Source: CALJFL01 sp036961205 (GTDB lineage: Bacteria > Pseudomonadota > Gammaproteobacteria > Pseudomonadales > Halieaceae). Taken from it: 64,000 nt of DNA. The position numbers and the translations under genes are program-made. The notes under the pieces are model-generated. The model was not told the DNA's origin and made no database searches. It saw nothing but the letters and a program-made list of their open reading frames with translations. Positions 25,783 through 34,571 of this stretch are shown here, piece by piece (position 1 is the stretch's first letter; the number at the start of each line of letters is the position of its first letter). The stretch is taken from contig JBALVI010000005.1 of assembly GCA_036961205.1 (NCBI GenBank), positions 1 through 64,000 of the forward strand, written 5' to 3'.

Positions 25783-27756
25783 TTATTGATTGAAAGCCAA
25801 TACCTGCCTCGCTGCACGCTCGCCCTCATGCGCAGCCCCTTCCCACATTTGCATGCCCTGTAATTCTGCGTGGGCAAACGCGATACGACCGTGAGGTTGG
25901 CGAATGACGTCGCTAGCGGTAGGTTTACCATCCTGGCTAAAGAAGAAACCCGGCGGTGTGGCGACGTAGGCATGGCCCTGACGGTTAACGATGATGCCTG
26001 CAATATCTCGCTCAGCATCAAAGCCTCCGGCAGCAAACATTGCCGTGAATTGCTCCTTCACTTTCTTTTCAATATCCGCATAGCTCATACCAAACATACG
26101 CATGCGGGCAGTTACCGTCTGTTGCTCAACAGGAAGGCCGGGGGTGCAGAACGAGTTATACATCGTTAGAACGGTGGGTTTGTCGGGCTCAAGAGGCATT
26201 GGCTCCTCACCATCAAAAATCATCTGCCTGCGCAAGGTCGTAAACCAACCCAGATCATCATCGAACCAGCGCACCGATGCGACACCCAGTTTGTCCATAA
26301 ACTTCCAGTTATGCAGCGCGACATTAATTACCATGATTGGCGCATGCATAAAGCTCTCCATCGCCTCAATGTAATTAGGCGGCAAATCGGTCACCACTCG
26401 CTTATTGAGATGTTGCTGACCGGCCATAATTACTCTGTGGGCCTTAACACGGTGCATTTTTTCGTCTTTAAGGTAGGTCACATTGACATGCTTCGCGCTG
26501 CTGACGGGGCCATTGTGAGCCACGTTTACAACCAAGGAACCTAGACGCATGCGCACAGGGCTGTTGGGTTTGTCGATCACATCCCAGTCCACCGGATTGG
26601 AAAGTACCTCGCTGAGTTTATCGGCTTCACCATAAATATCGGGAATGAGTCGCTTCACAATATGCCTGAGGATGCCGGTGTTGCCGCCAGGGAATTGAGC
26701 CAGGTGTACGTAGTCGGTCGGATCACCTATACCCAGTTGCCGGCCATATTGAATTACACCGGGCTGCAGAAAATTCATCGCCTGGTAGGCCGAAATAACG
26801 TCTGGGCCCAAGCCCATGCCCATTGCGGAGCCGAAGGGTTGCAGGTACTCATCAATGGCGCTGTTATCAAGCCCCATCTCGTTAATCAGGAATTCCTTGT
26901 AGGTCATACTGTCCAGCCACTGTTCCCAGTCGTCACGCTCGGGAGGCTGTCTATAGGTTTCCATCCACAGGAAGTCGTTCTTGGTTTGCTCATCGATGGG
27001 TACATCTGCGAATCGATTTTTCCAGGGATTAACCGCCATCGGGTGGCCCTTGTGGAACCAACCCAGATCGGTGCCTTCCCAGGTGAGGTGCATGGGGCTG
27101 TAGTTGTCGTAGGGTATTTTGAGAGCCGACTCTTTAGACTCCTGCCATTCGAATTCCTCCGGTAGTTCTAGCTCATCCCACAGATGGTGATACATTCCAA
27201 TGCGCTTGGCGGCTGCCAGTGGCCATACCGCTCCTGTAGATCCCTGCGGTGCCCATAGGCGATAGCCGTCTACATTAAATTCATTCTGGCGGGCTTCTCC
27301 TCCAAACATGTCGTGGTTATCCAGAATGAGTATTTTTGCATCAGGCTTTTCCTTCAGATAGGTAAGAGCCGCGGTGCAGCCAGCAAACCCCGCCCCAACA
27401 ATTACCAGATCGTAGATTTCACCAGAATCCTGAGCGTTGCTTACTCGCTCTGCGAAATCACCATTGCGCAACGTATGGGCCGCGTTGACTACAGCGTGGG
27501 TGTTGCCGTTGGCTGTAGCGTAATCCCCTACTCCACCGTATCCAGTCCAGGATTTGTCCAGACCAGTCAGCGGTAGCGGAATGGTCGTACCCAGACGAAA
27601 CTTTGCCTGCGCCGATACGTCCATGCCCATCGCGGTCATGGGAGCGCTGGCGGTTAACAGCGCGACACCACTTCCTATTAGTGTATTGCCAACGAAGTCT
27701 CGACGCGTCATGTCGCTCGCTGTGTCAGTTTTCTTCTTATCTGATTCTGAGTTCAC
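25783..27756 (-). CDS. Tat-exported FAD-dependent oxidoreductase, spermidine dehydrogenase-like
   Basis: A 657-residue flavoprotein. The N-terminus has a twin-arginine signal (TRRDFVGNTLIGSGVALL), so it should be exported folded with FAD. After a family-specific segment (YGGVGDYATANGNTHAVVNA) comes the Rossmann fold DLVIVGAGFAGCTAALTYL and ILILDNHDMFGGEARQNEF. This last motif and the pre-Rossmann segment are shared with SpdH-type proteins. The C-terminal FAD contact is HGRIAFAHAELQGM. GTG 27756 is chosen because GGAGG lies upstream. The actual amine or other substrate is unknown. It is the second gene after a SnoaL-like gene, 19 bp apart. Confidence 0.82.
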   Translation of the reverse strand: MNSESDKKKTDTASDMTRRDFVGNTLIGSGVALLTASAPMTAMGMDVSAQAKFRLGTTIPLPLTGLDKSWTGYGGVGDYATANGNTHAVVNAAHTLRNGDFAERVSNAQDSGEIYDLVIVGAGFAGCTAALTYLKEKPDAKILILDNHDMFGGEARQNEFNVDGYRLWAPQGSTGAVWPLAAAKRIGMYHHLWDELELPEEFEWQESKESALKIPYDNYSPMHLTWEGTDLGWFHKGHPMAVNPWKNRFADVPIDEQTKNDFLWMETYRQPPERDDWEQWLDSMTYKEFLINEMGLDNSAIDEYLQPFGSAMGMGLGPDVISAYQAMNFLQPGVIQYGRQLGIGDPTDYVHLAQFPGGNTGILRHIVKRLIPDIYGEADKLSEVLSNPVDWDVIDKPNSPVRMRLGSLVVNVAHNGPVSSAKHVNVTYLKDEKMHRVKAHRVIMAGQQHLNKRVVTDLPPNYIEAMESFMHAPIMVINVALHNWKFMDKLGVASVRWFDDDLGWFTTLRRQMIFDGEEPMPLEPDKPTVLTMYNSFCTPGLPVEQQTVTARMRMFGMSYADIEKKVKEQFTAMFAAGGFDAERDIAGIIVNRQGHAYVATPPGFFFSQDGKPTASDVIRQPHGRIAFAHAELQGMQMWEGAAHEGERAARQVLAFNQ

Positions 27757-27775
27757 CTTTGACTTCCTCCTTTAC

Positions 27776-28285
27776 TCAGTGCGATTTACCATCGATCGCA
27801 AACTCCCCGGCTACGTACATTTCGCCGTGAGACCGCCACTCATCATTTTCTCGCGCCCAAAGAAACAGCATTTTGAACGTAAAAGGTTCCTGGTTTGCTT
27901 CAGCTGGTGGTGTGACATGGAAATTTACCCAGTCCCAGCCGGCGTCACCTTTGACAAAGGTACTGTACGACTCTATGCGCACATCACCGGCAATAACTTC
28001 ATTGTAGATTGGTCTAAGTCCTTCTATGCCTGTATGTGTATCACCGTCTGGGCCGGTAGAAATCACCTCCGAGTGGTAAAAGCGGGTCAGAATGGGCTCC
28101 GGGTCATTGGCCGCGAATGCTGCCTCCTTCATGTCATACAAAGTCCGAATTTGGGATCTGAAATCGGTCAGTTCGCTGTCTTCGGCGCTCACTATTGGGG
28201 CTATAAAAATACTAAAGCACAATAAAATCATAGGGATAAGATTAATATCTAATGTTGTTTCTGTAGATGAAGGGCTGGGCCACAT
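27776..28285 (-). CDS. SnoaL/NTF2-like exported protein
   Basis: About 169 residues with a hydrophobic leader (LIPMILLCFSIFIAPIVSA) and an NTF2-like cone fold: LYDMKEAAFAANDPEPILTRF, GPDGDTHTGIEGLRPIYNEV and MLFLWARENDEWRSHGEMYVAG. ATG 28285 is chosen because GGAG lies eight bases upstream; ATG 28231 would begin directly at the leader. The fold serves as an isomerase/cyclase or small-ligand binder. Co-transcription with the SpdH-like flavoprotein suggests a joint pathway in the periplasm. Confidence 0.75.
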   Translation of the reverse strand: MWPSPSSTETTLDINLIPMILLCFSIFIAPIVSAEDSELTDFRSQIRTLYDMKEAAFAANDPEPILTRFYHSEVISTGPDGDTHTGIEGLRPIYNEVIAGDVRIESYSTFVKGDAGWDWVNFHVTPPAEANQEPFTFKMLFLWARENDEWRSHGEMYVAGEFAIDGKSH

Positions 28286-28392
28286 AAGATTTTCTCCGTC
28301 GGTGAAAATGCAACAAGTTAAGCTATAGCACATTTTTCTAGAACAGGGACTTTGATCAGGTCATAGAAGACACCCACTGAACTCTAGACTAC

Positions 28393-29949
28393 CTAGTCTG
28401 CAGGCGCCGCTAGTGTTACGCGACTGGCAAACTGCCGTGGCTGATCGCCCTGTGCCAAAGGCCCTATTCCTGTGCCGAACTCAGTCTGCTCTCCGGCCGC
28501 GAGGTCGAAACGCTGGCGCAGTAATTGGGCGCTGCCTACTACCTGCCGATTGATCACTTCTGCTACCTGCAAACGAACACTTCGTACGGGAAAATCCGTA
28601 TTGTTGCGCAGGACCACACGTAGATATCCGCGTTTATCGATATAGGCGTGACTCAAAATGTATTTGTCCGGTTGCTGATTCAATTCCAGTCTGGCCAATT
28701 TGTTATAGGCCGAACTGGAAATTTTCCCTCCACCGCCCTGCATAGCTTGAGAAAAATAAGCGATGGCCTGATCAGAATCGTTCTCTGCTAAAGCAATTTC
28801 GCCAAGATAGTATGCGCTGATGGCAGTTGGCAGGAGCGCGCGACTGGTTAAAAAGTCCGTCCTTGCAGATTCCAGTTCGTTTTGTTCATAACGCACTAAT
28901 CCACGATAAAATCTATGACTGAATAATTCAGGATTTCTTCGGATCGCCGTGGTGTAGGCTTTCTGCGCATTTTCAGGCTTATCAAGCATCTTCCAGGCGT
29001 GACCGCGCATTTCCCAAAACTGCGATTCTGCAGGTTGTATAGCTACTGCGGTATCGAGAAGCTTAAGCGCTGTAGCGGCATCTTCTTCTTTCAGCGCGGC
29101 CAGCGCTTCTTCCTGCGCCTTATAGGCCGGTGCATCATGCGTCAGCTGAGAAATCGCACGAGAAAAACGTTCTTTGTACCTCTCCCCGGGAGGCAATTTT
29201 CCTGCCCGATCCCGGTTCGCTGCCACTCGCTCCGCTGAAGGCGGGTGACTGGCAAACAATTGGCTTAGCGTGTCGCTTTTGCGGCCCTCACTCAGCTCCA
29301 GAAAAAGCTCCTGCAGGCGCACTGCCGCTTGCGGATCGTAGCCTGCTTTCGCCATGTAACCCATGCCGTATCGGTCCGATTCCAACTCGTCATCACGACC
29401 GTACTTTGCCATTACCGCGGCACCACCGAGCTGCGACGCCATATTGCCCAGCTCACCATATCCTCGACTGGCAGCTGCTATGGTAGCGAGTTGCGCCGTT
29501 AGCCCGACAAGAGTGCTTCTGGTCATCTGCGCGGCACTGTGGCGGGCTGCTGCATGGACTATTTCATGGCCCAGCACTGCAGCCAGCTCTGCTTCGTCAT
29601 CAAGTTTGACCAGCAGTCCTCGATTAATAGCAATTTTGCCACCGGGCAGCGCCCACGCATTCGGTATCGCATTATTTAAAACTACAAACTCGTAGGGCAG
29701 TTCAGGCCGATCGCTCAGTGCCGCAAGCGTCTGCCCCACACCGGATACATAGTCCTGCAGTAAACGGTCAATAATGTATGCGCCACCCTGGGTTTGTTGC
29801 GAGGGTCCGTACTGTTGCTCACCGATCGCGATTTCCTGGGCTTCTGAAACCAGCGAGAATTCACTGGCGCCAGTGACAGGGTTGGTAGAGCAGCTGCTGA
29901 TACTGGCGAGAACCGCTACCGTAAAAAGTGTAGTTAATGTCTTATACAT
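28393..29949 (-). CDS. M48 metalloprotease lipoprotein with TPR domain (BepA-like)
   Basis: A 518-residue protein. The lipobox is ASISSC (Cys20). The catalytic zinc site is HEIVH (H128, E129, H132) within an M48 domain, with the third ligand in ELESDRYGMGYMAKAGYDP. The C-terminal half is tetratricopeptide-like (ALKLLDTAVAIQPAESQFWE, NAQKAYTTAIRRNPELF, AYYLGEIALAENDSDQAIAYF). E. coli BepA, with the same layout, assists BAM-dependent assembly and degrades stalled LptD. ATG 29949 is preferred to the in-frame TTG at 29964. Monocistronic. Confidence 0.85.
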   Translation of the reverse strand: MYKTLTTLFTVAVLASISSCSTNPVTGASEFSLVSEAQEIAIGEQQYGPSQQTQGGAYIIDRLLQDYVSGVGQTLAALSDRPELPYEFVVLNNAIPNAWALPGGKIAINRGLLVKLDDEAELAAVLGHEIVHAAARHSAAQMTRSTLVGLTAQLATIAAASRGYGELGNMASQLGGAAVMAKYGRDDELESDRYGMGYMAKAGYDPQAAVRLQELFLELSEGRKSDTLSQLFASHPPSAERVAANRDRAGKLPPGERYKERFSRAISQLTHDAPAYKAQEEALAALKEEDAATALKLLDTAVAIQPAESQFWEMRGHAWKMLDKPENAQKAYTTAIRRNPELFSHRFYRGLVRYEQNELESARTDFLTSRALLPTAISAYYLGEIALAENDSDQAIAYFSQAMQGGGGKISSSAYNKLARLELNQQPDKYILSHAYIDKRGYLRVVLRNNTDFPVRSVRLQVAEVINRQVVGSAQLLRQRFDLAAGEQTEFGTGIGPLAQGDQPRQFASRVTLAAPAD

Positions 29950-30150
29950 TTTGCTTGGCCCCAAAATGGCGTCTACAAGAACCGGATTATTTTCCAGACT
30001 AGTATATATAACTTTGCACCCAGCCGATCTGACGCCTCGCTTTGCGCCCTTACGCTGGTCCCGGGTAATTTATGTTGCCTCTCTTTTAAATTACGTAAAA
30101 TACCTGGTTCGAAGCATTCGACTATAATTCTCCGTAGTCAGGAGGCAACC

Positions 30151-31128
30151 ATGATCTACGTCACCGAAATAGCATCCGTCGCTGCTCGGGCTCTGGCAAC
30201 CGTGAGCCTCGCGCTGATTCTGTCACCAGGTGCCTCTGCCAGCCCGGCTTTGCTGGAGGCCGCTGCCCAGGGCAATGTCGCCGAAGTGAATGTCCTGCTA
30301 GAGGCCGGGGCAGATATTGATTTCACTTTACCCAATGACACACCCAAGTGGGGATATCTCGTCAGTACCGCGCTGGAGACCGCATCGGGCAAGGGCCATG
30401 CCGACGTCGTCGAGCTGTTATTGCAAAAAGATGCTAAAACCAGAACCGACCAATCGCGCGGGCTTTATGCGGCAACCTGGGCGGGCGGGGGCGGTCACAC
30501 CGAATGCTTGTTGTTGCTATTACAACATGAGAATCCAGATGCAGAGCGCCTGAACCCCTTATTCGGGCCCGCCCTGATCAGCGCCACGCGGAACCAGCAC
30601 CTGGCGACGATCCAGGCCCTTCTCGCTGCTGGCGTCGATCCGAACTGGTACACACCTCGCGGCTCCTCTCCCAAACCAGCAATACTTATCGCTGCCGCAC
30701 CGGGGCACGAAGAGACGTTCTTAATACTTCTCGAGGCGGGCGCGGACCCAAAGCCCCACCCTGACATCCTTAGCTATACATCGGGACGCGCAGACACTGT
30801 CATGGTTCAGCGCTTGCTGGATTTGGGTATGGACCCCAACGACAAAGGGGACTATGGCCAGCCACTAGCCGTCATCGCCTGTTCCAGCGTAGCGCCTCCC
30901 GTGGAATGGAAGAAAAAGATAGTTGCGACTAGCCATGTTTTAATCGTCGCAGGGTCCGAAGTAAACGTGCCCTGGCGGGGTCGGTCGCCACTATTTTGTG
31001 CCCGGGAAACGCGCAATGAAGAACTTGTGAAATTATTGGAGGCTAACGGCGCTGAAGCGTTTGAAACCCTGGCGCGTAAACTGAAGCGAAAGGGCCTGCA
31101 GGGGATATACACGATTGGTAATCACTGA
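30151..31128 (+). CDS. exported ankyrin-repeat protein
   Basis: A 325-residue protein with a signal peptide (ALATVSLALILSPGASA) and about six ankyrin repeats (LLEAAAQGNVAEVNVLLEAG, TALETASGKGHADVVELLL, LISATRNQHLATIQALLAAG, and so on). A strong AGGAGG site precedes the ATG. Upstream at about 30061-30096 a GTAATTTA/TAAATTAC stem could form in the leader. Ankyrin proteins of this kind are periplasmic binding scaffolds in several gammaproteobacteria; the partner is unknown. Monocistronic. Confidence 0.85.
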   Translation: MIYVTEIASVAARALATVSLALILSPGASASPALLEAAAQGNVAEVNVLLEAGADIDFTLPNDTPKWGYLVSTALETASGKGHADVVELLLQKDAKTRTDQSRGLYAATWAGGGGHTECLLLLLQHENPDAERLNPLFGPALISATRNQHLATIQALLAAGVDPNWYTPRGSSPKPAILIAAAPGHEETFLILLEAGADPKPHPDILSYTSGRADTVMVQRLLDLGMDPNDKGDYGQPLAVIACSSVAPPVEWKKKIVATSHVLIVAGSEVNVPWRGRSPLFCARETRNEELVKLLEANGAEAFETLARKLKRKGLQGIYTIGNH

Positions 31129-31226
31129 GGGCGACTGTGGGCCTCTTACAAAGAACGACGATATAGGAGGACCCCGCCGGCGGAAGGTATTATGCTTAGG
31201 CCCCCTTCTACAAATTAGATGCAGCT

Positions 31227-32201
31227 ATGAACTATCGCAAACTCGGCAATTCCGGCCTCAAGCTCTCAGAACTATCATTCGGCTCCTGGGTCACCTTCAA
31301 TAAGCAGGTTGATTCAGGGTTAGCGGAGAGAATGTTCGGCACCTGCTTTGATGCGGGCATTAACTTTTTTGATAATGCCGAAGGTTACGAGGCGGGCCAA
31401 TCTGAAATTGTCATGGGCAAAGCACTTACCGCCCTCGCCCGCCCCCGCGACAGTTACTGCGTTTCATCCAAGGTCTTTTTTGGCAGTACCTTGAACCCCA
31501 TGCCCACCCAGATGGGCCTGAGTAGAAAACACATCACCGAAGCCTGCCATCAGGCACTTGAGCGTCTACAGGTAGAGTATCTCGATTTGTATTTCTGCCA
31601 CCGGGCAGACCCCGACACCCCGATCGGCGAAACTGTATGGGCGATGCACAATCTGGTGACGCAAGGTAAAATCTTATACTGGGGCACGTCGGAGTGGACT
31701 GCAGAGGAAATAATTGAGGCTCAGGAATTCGCCGCAGAGAATCACTTAACCGCGCCAACTATGGAACAGCCGCAATACAATTTACTGGACCGAGAACGCT
31801 TCGAAGTGGAGTACGCTCCCGTGTTTGAAAAGTATAAAATGGGCAGTACTATTTGGTCGCCGCTGGCCTCGGGCGCACTGACCGGCAAGTATCTCGACGG
31901 CATTCCAAAGGACTCCCGAGCTTCTCTGAAAGGCTACGAGTGGCTCAGGAAAAGTATGGTGGATTCCGACCGCGGCCAGAGCAGAATGAAGAAGGTCGCG
32001 GCCCTGGCACCTATCGCCGAAGAGTTGGGCGTGAGTCTTGCTAACGTGGCGATTGCCTGGTGCCTTTTAAACAAAAACGTCTCCACGGTTATCCTTGGCG
32101 CTTCAAGGATAGAGCAACTGGAGCAAAACCTGACAGCGCTGGATGTGGTTCCACTACTTACTGACGAAGTTGTAAGGCGATTGTCAGATGCCGTGCAGTA
32201 A
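31227..32201 (+). CDS. aldo/keto reductase (Kv-beta-like)
   Basis: A 324-residue NADPH-dependent reductase. It opens MNYRKLGNSGLKLSELSFGS. The tetrad is visible in FFDNAEGYEAGQSE (Asp, Tyr), SSKVF (Lys) and YLDLYFCHRADP (His). The cofactor motif near the end is VSTVILGASRIEQLEQNL. It is most like the potassium-channel beta-subunit branch used for broad carbonyl reduction. It ends 12 bp from a convergent MFS gene. Confidence 0.87.
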   Translation: MNYRKLGNSGLKLSELSFGSWVTFNKQVDSGLAERMFGTCFDAGINFFDNAEGYEAGQSEIVMGKALTALARPRDSYCVSSKVFFGSTLNPMPTQMGLSRKHITEACHQALERLQVEYLDLYFCHRADPDTPIGETVWAMHNLVTQGKILYWGTSEWTAEEIIEAQEFAAENHLTAPTMEQPQYNLLDRERFEVEYAPVFEKYKMGSTIWSPLASGALTGKYLDGIPKDSRASLKGYEWLRKSMVDSDRGQSRMKKVAALAPIAEELGVSLANVAIAWCLLNKNVSTVILGASRIEQLEQNLTALDVVPLLTDEVVRRLSDAVQ

Positions 32202-32213
32202 GTTCAACCGTCG

Positions 32214-33530
32214 CTAGTCAACTTTGAGGTGCCAAGCTAACAAACCCGCCACCAGTGCGGGTATTGCGAACACCAGGAAATTGTCTCCCATGGATATGCC
32301 TTGTGCGATCATGATACCTCCGGCGAACGGACCAACGACGGCGCCAAAACGTCCAATGCCAATGGCCCAACCCACGCCTGTGGTTCGAACTTCAACGGGA
32401 TACACTTTCGCCGCCACCGCGTAGAGGCCGGTGAATCCTCCCTGAAGGAAAAATCCAATCACAGCAAGGCTCGCCAACATGGGCAGATGCTCTGCAGCAA
32501 ATCCGAATAGCAGCATACAGACAGCGGTGGTTGTCAAAAATATACTGATTAACAGTGACAACTTGATATGAGAGGCCAGCCAGCCTAGCGTCAGAATGCC
32601 CAACACCGCGCCACCGTTGAATGCGGCCGCGCCATAAACGCCTTCCGACTCAGACAGCCCGGCGAGCACTACAAGCTTTGGTAGCCAGCTCATCAAAAAG
32701 TAGAGCGTTATGAAGCAGAAGAAAAAGGTCAGCCAGAGTTGTATTGTTCTGGCTCTGCGATCAGGGGTGAGCAAGCTAAGCACATTAGCCTTGGCTTGCG
32801 TCCCCGACTGTTTCTCTTCAGGCATTTGTTCCAGAGGCGTCGCTTTCAATCGGACAAGAATTTTATTTAGGGTTTCCAAGGCTCCTGCTGGCCGACGGTG
32901 AACCAGGAATTGTATTGATTCGGGCAGACAGAACCAGGCCACCACCACCATTGCCAGCGTTGCGCAGCCACCGGCAAGAAAAACACTTTGCCAGCCATAG
33001 CCCTCCAGCAGCGGGACCGCTACAAAGCTACCCAGCGTCGCACCTAGAGGGTAACCTGCGGTGATGGCCACTACGCTGAGACTGCGGTATTTTGCAGGCG
33101 TATATTCCGCTGTGATAGTGGCAAGGCTGGCTAACAATCCACCCACGCCTAGACCCGTCACCAGGCGCGTGATTATCAGTTGCCAAAGCGTGGTAGAAAA
33201 ACCGGTAGCAATCATGCTGATACCGACTACAACGACGCACATCAAAACCATCTTGCGTCGACCAATAACGTCGGAGAATGGAGCGACAAACATAGCCCCC
33301 ACCATCATGCCCCCAAGCGCAACACTAAAGACAAGACCCAAATGCTCCGGTGGGATTGCAAGTTGCTCCCCGATGCGGTGCGCAGTGAAAGCCATGGCAG
33401 TCACGTCGAAGCCGTCCAGCATATTGAGAATGAAAGCCACGAAGACCACAGTCCACTGCAATCCAGATATTTTGCCGTTATCTACGATCGAATCTAAGTC
33501 AGTATTCGGCTCTGCGGCTGCGCTACTCAT
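32214..33530 (-). CDS. MFS transporter, aromatic acid:H+ symporter (AAHS) family
   Basis: A 438-residue, 12-helix transporter. VFVAFILNMLDGFDVTAMAF carries the DGxD motif of helix 1 specific for AAHS members such as PcaK, BenK and TfdK. Loop 2-3 is APFSDVIGRRKMVL, and ARTIQLWLTFFFCFITLYFL opens the second half. It follows a TfdA/TauD-type dioxygenase gene by 44 bp on the same strand, an arrangement expected for uptake and oxidation of an aryl or aryloxy acid (inference). Confidence 0.85.
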   Translation of the reverse strand: MSSAAAEPNTDLDSIVDNGKISGLQWTVVFVAFILNMLDGFDVTAMAFTAHRIGEQLAIPPEHLGLVFSVALGGMMVGAMFVAPFSDVIGRRKMVLMCVVVVGISMIATGFSTTLWQLIITRLVTGLGVGGLLASLATITAEYTPAKYRSLSVVAITAGYPLGATLGSFVAVPLLEGYGWQSVFLAGGCATLAMVVVAWFCLPESIQFLVHRRPAGALETLNKILVRLKATPLEQMPEEKQSGTQAKANVLSLLTPDRRARTIQLWLTFFFCFITLYFLMSWLPKLVVLAGLSESEGVYGAAAFNGGAVLGILTLGWLASHIKLSLLISIFLTTTAVCMLLFGFAAEHLPMLASLAVIGFFLQGGFTGLYAVAAKVYPVEVRTTGVGWAIGIGRFGAVVGPFAGGIMIAQGISMGDNFLVFAIPALVAGLLAWHLKVD

Positions 33531-33574
33531 ATTTGGTTCCAGCTATGTGCGGTGAAGACATTCGAAGTAGCAGC

Positions 33575-34447
33575 TTAACGGTCTGTCGGTAAGCTGCTGG
33601 CAGCAATTGTTGTTCTGTGTAACAAACGGTCAAACCCCTCGTAGCCGCCAGTAGCGCGGTGTAGCACTGAGCGGTTATCCCACATCACCAGCATGTTCTC
33701 ACGCCACTGGTGCGTGTACACAAACTGTGGCTGGGTTTGCCATTCGTGCAGCTCAACTAAAAGATTAAATGCGGCCTCGTCGTCCATACCCTCAATGCCG
33801 ACGATGTATCCGAAACAGCCGAACAGGCATTCCTCGCCCGTTTCCGGATGCGGTCCAATCAATGGGTGCAATTCGGTGTCCAGTGCCTCGGTCGAGGGTT
33901 TAATGAGCATACTTCTATCTGTGGCCTGGTCTTCCTTCCCATACATGCCGTCGGGGGCATAGGCGGCTTTGGCCGAGTGTATGGCGAATTTCCCTGCCAG
34001 CTTCTGGCGCAGTTCTGCGGGCATTGCCGCTAGTGACTTATGTTGGTCGGCGTACAGAGTGTCGCCTCCCTGAGGTGGGATGGTAATACCGAATAGACAG
34101 GTGCCCGCCGGTGGCGTCACTTGAAAACTCCAATCGGTGTGCCAGTTCTCAGCAAATAGGGGTGCCTGCTCGTCGGCCTTCCGCTCTACGGCGATAACAT
34201 GTTCACGGCCCTCAATCGCGGCGATAAAGGGGTCATGGCCAAAGTCACCAAAATACAGCGAGAAACGTTCCAGATCGTTATCAGACAGGGGCTGGTCGGG
34301 GAAAGCCAGTACGTGGTGCTCCATCCACGCCGCACGTATTGCCTCGATGGTGTCCTCATCCAGAGCCTGGGTTAGGTCAAGGCCTGTAATTTCAGCACCA
34401 CAAACCTGGCCAGAAGGCGTAATAGAAAGGCTCATAGAAGCATCCAC
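33575..34447 (-). CDS. TauD/TfdA-family Fe(II)/2-oxoglutarate dioxygenase
   Basis: A 290-residue oxygenase. The iron motif is WHTDWSF (H103, D105), with the distal His263 and a following Arg for 2-oxoglutarate in SVLHRATGGYEGFDRLLHRT. The N-terminus, PSGQVCGAEITGLDLTQALD, is typical of the family. It starts at 34447 or, equally possible, ATG 34435. Relatives hydroxylate taurine, 2,4-D or other sulfonates and ethers. Pairing with the AAHS transporter points to an aromatic or aryloxyalkanoate substrate rather than taurine. Confidence 0.85.
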   Translation of the reverse strand: MDASMSLSITPSGQVCGAEITGLDLTQALDEDTIEAIRAAWMEHHVLAFPDQPLSDNDLERFSLYFGDFGHDPFIAAIEGREHVIAVERKADEQAPLFAENWHTDWSFQVTPPAGTCLFGITIPPQGGDTLYADQHKSLAAMPAELRQKLAGKFAIHSAKAAYAPDGMYGKEDQATDRSMLIKPSTEALDTELHPLIGPHPETGEECLFGCFGYIVGIEGMDDEAAFNLLVELHEWQTQPQFVYTHQWRENMLVMWDNRSVLHRATGGYEGFDRLLHRTTIAASSLPTDR

Positions 34448-34571
34448 ATCGAATTAGAGGTGTCGCACTATACCAAGCATTTGTTGCCACATCGACTCTG
34501 TGCTCACCCTCTAGAGTAAGAGACCACGAGACGCTTCATGACCAGCGCCAGTGGCCGCGACAACATGAGTA

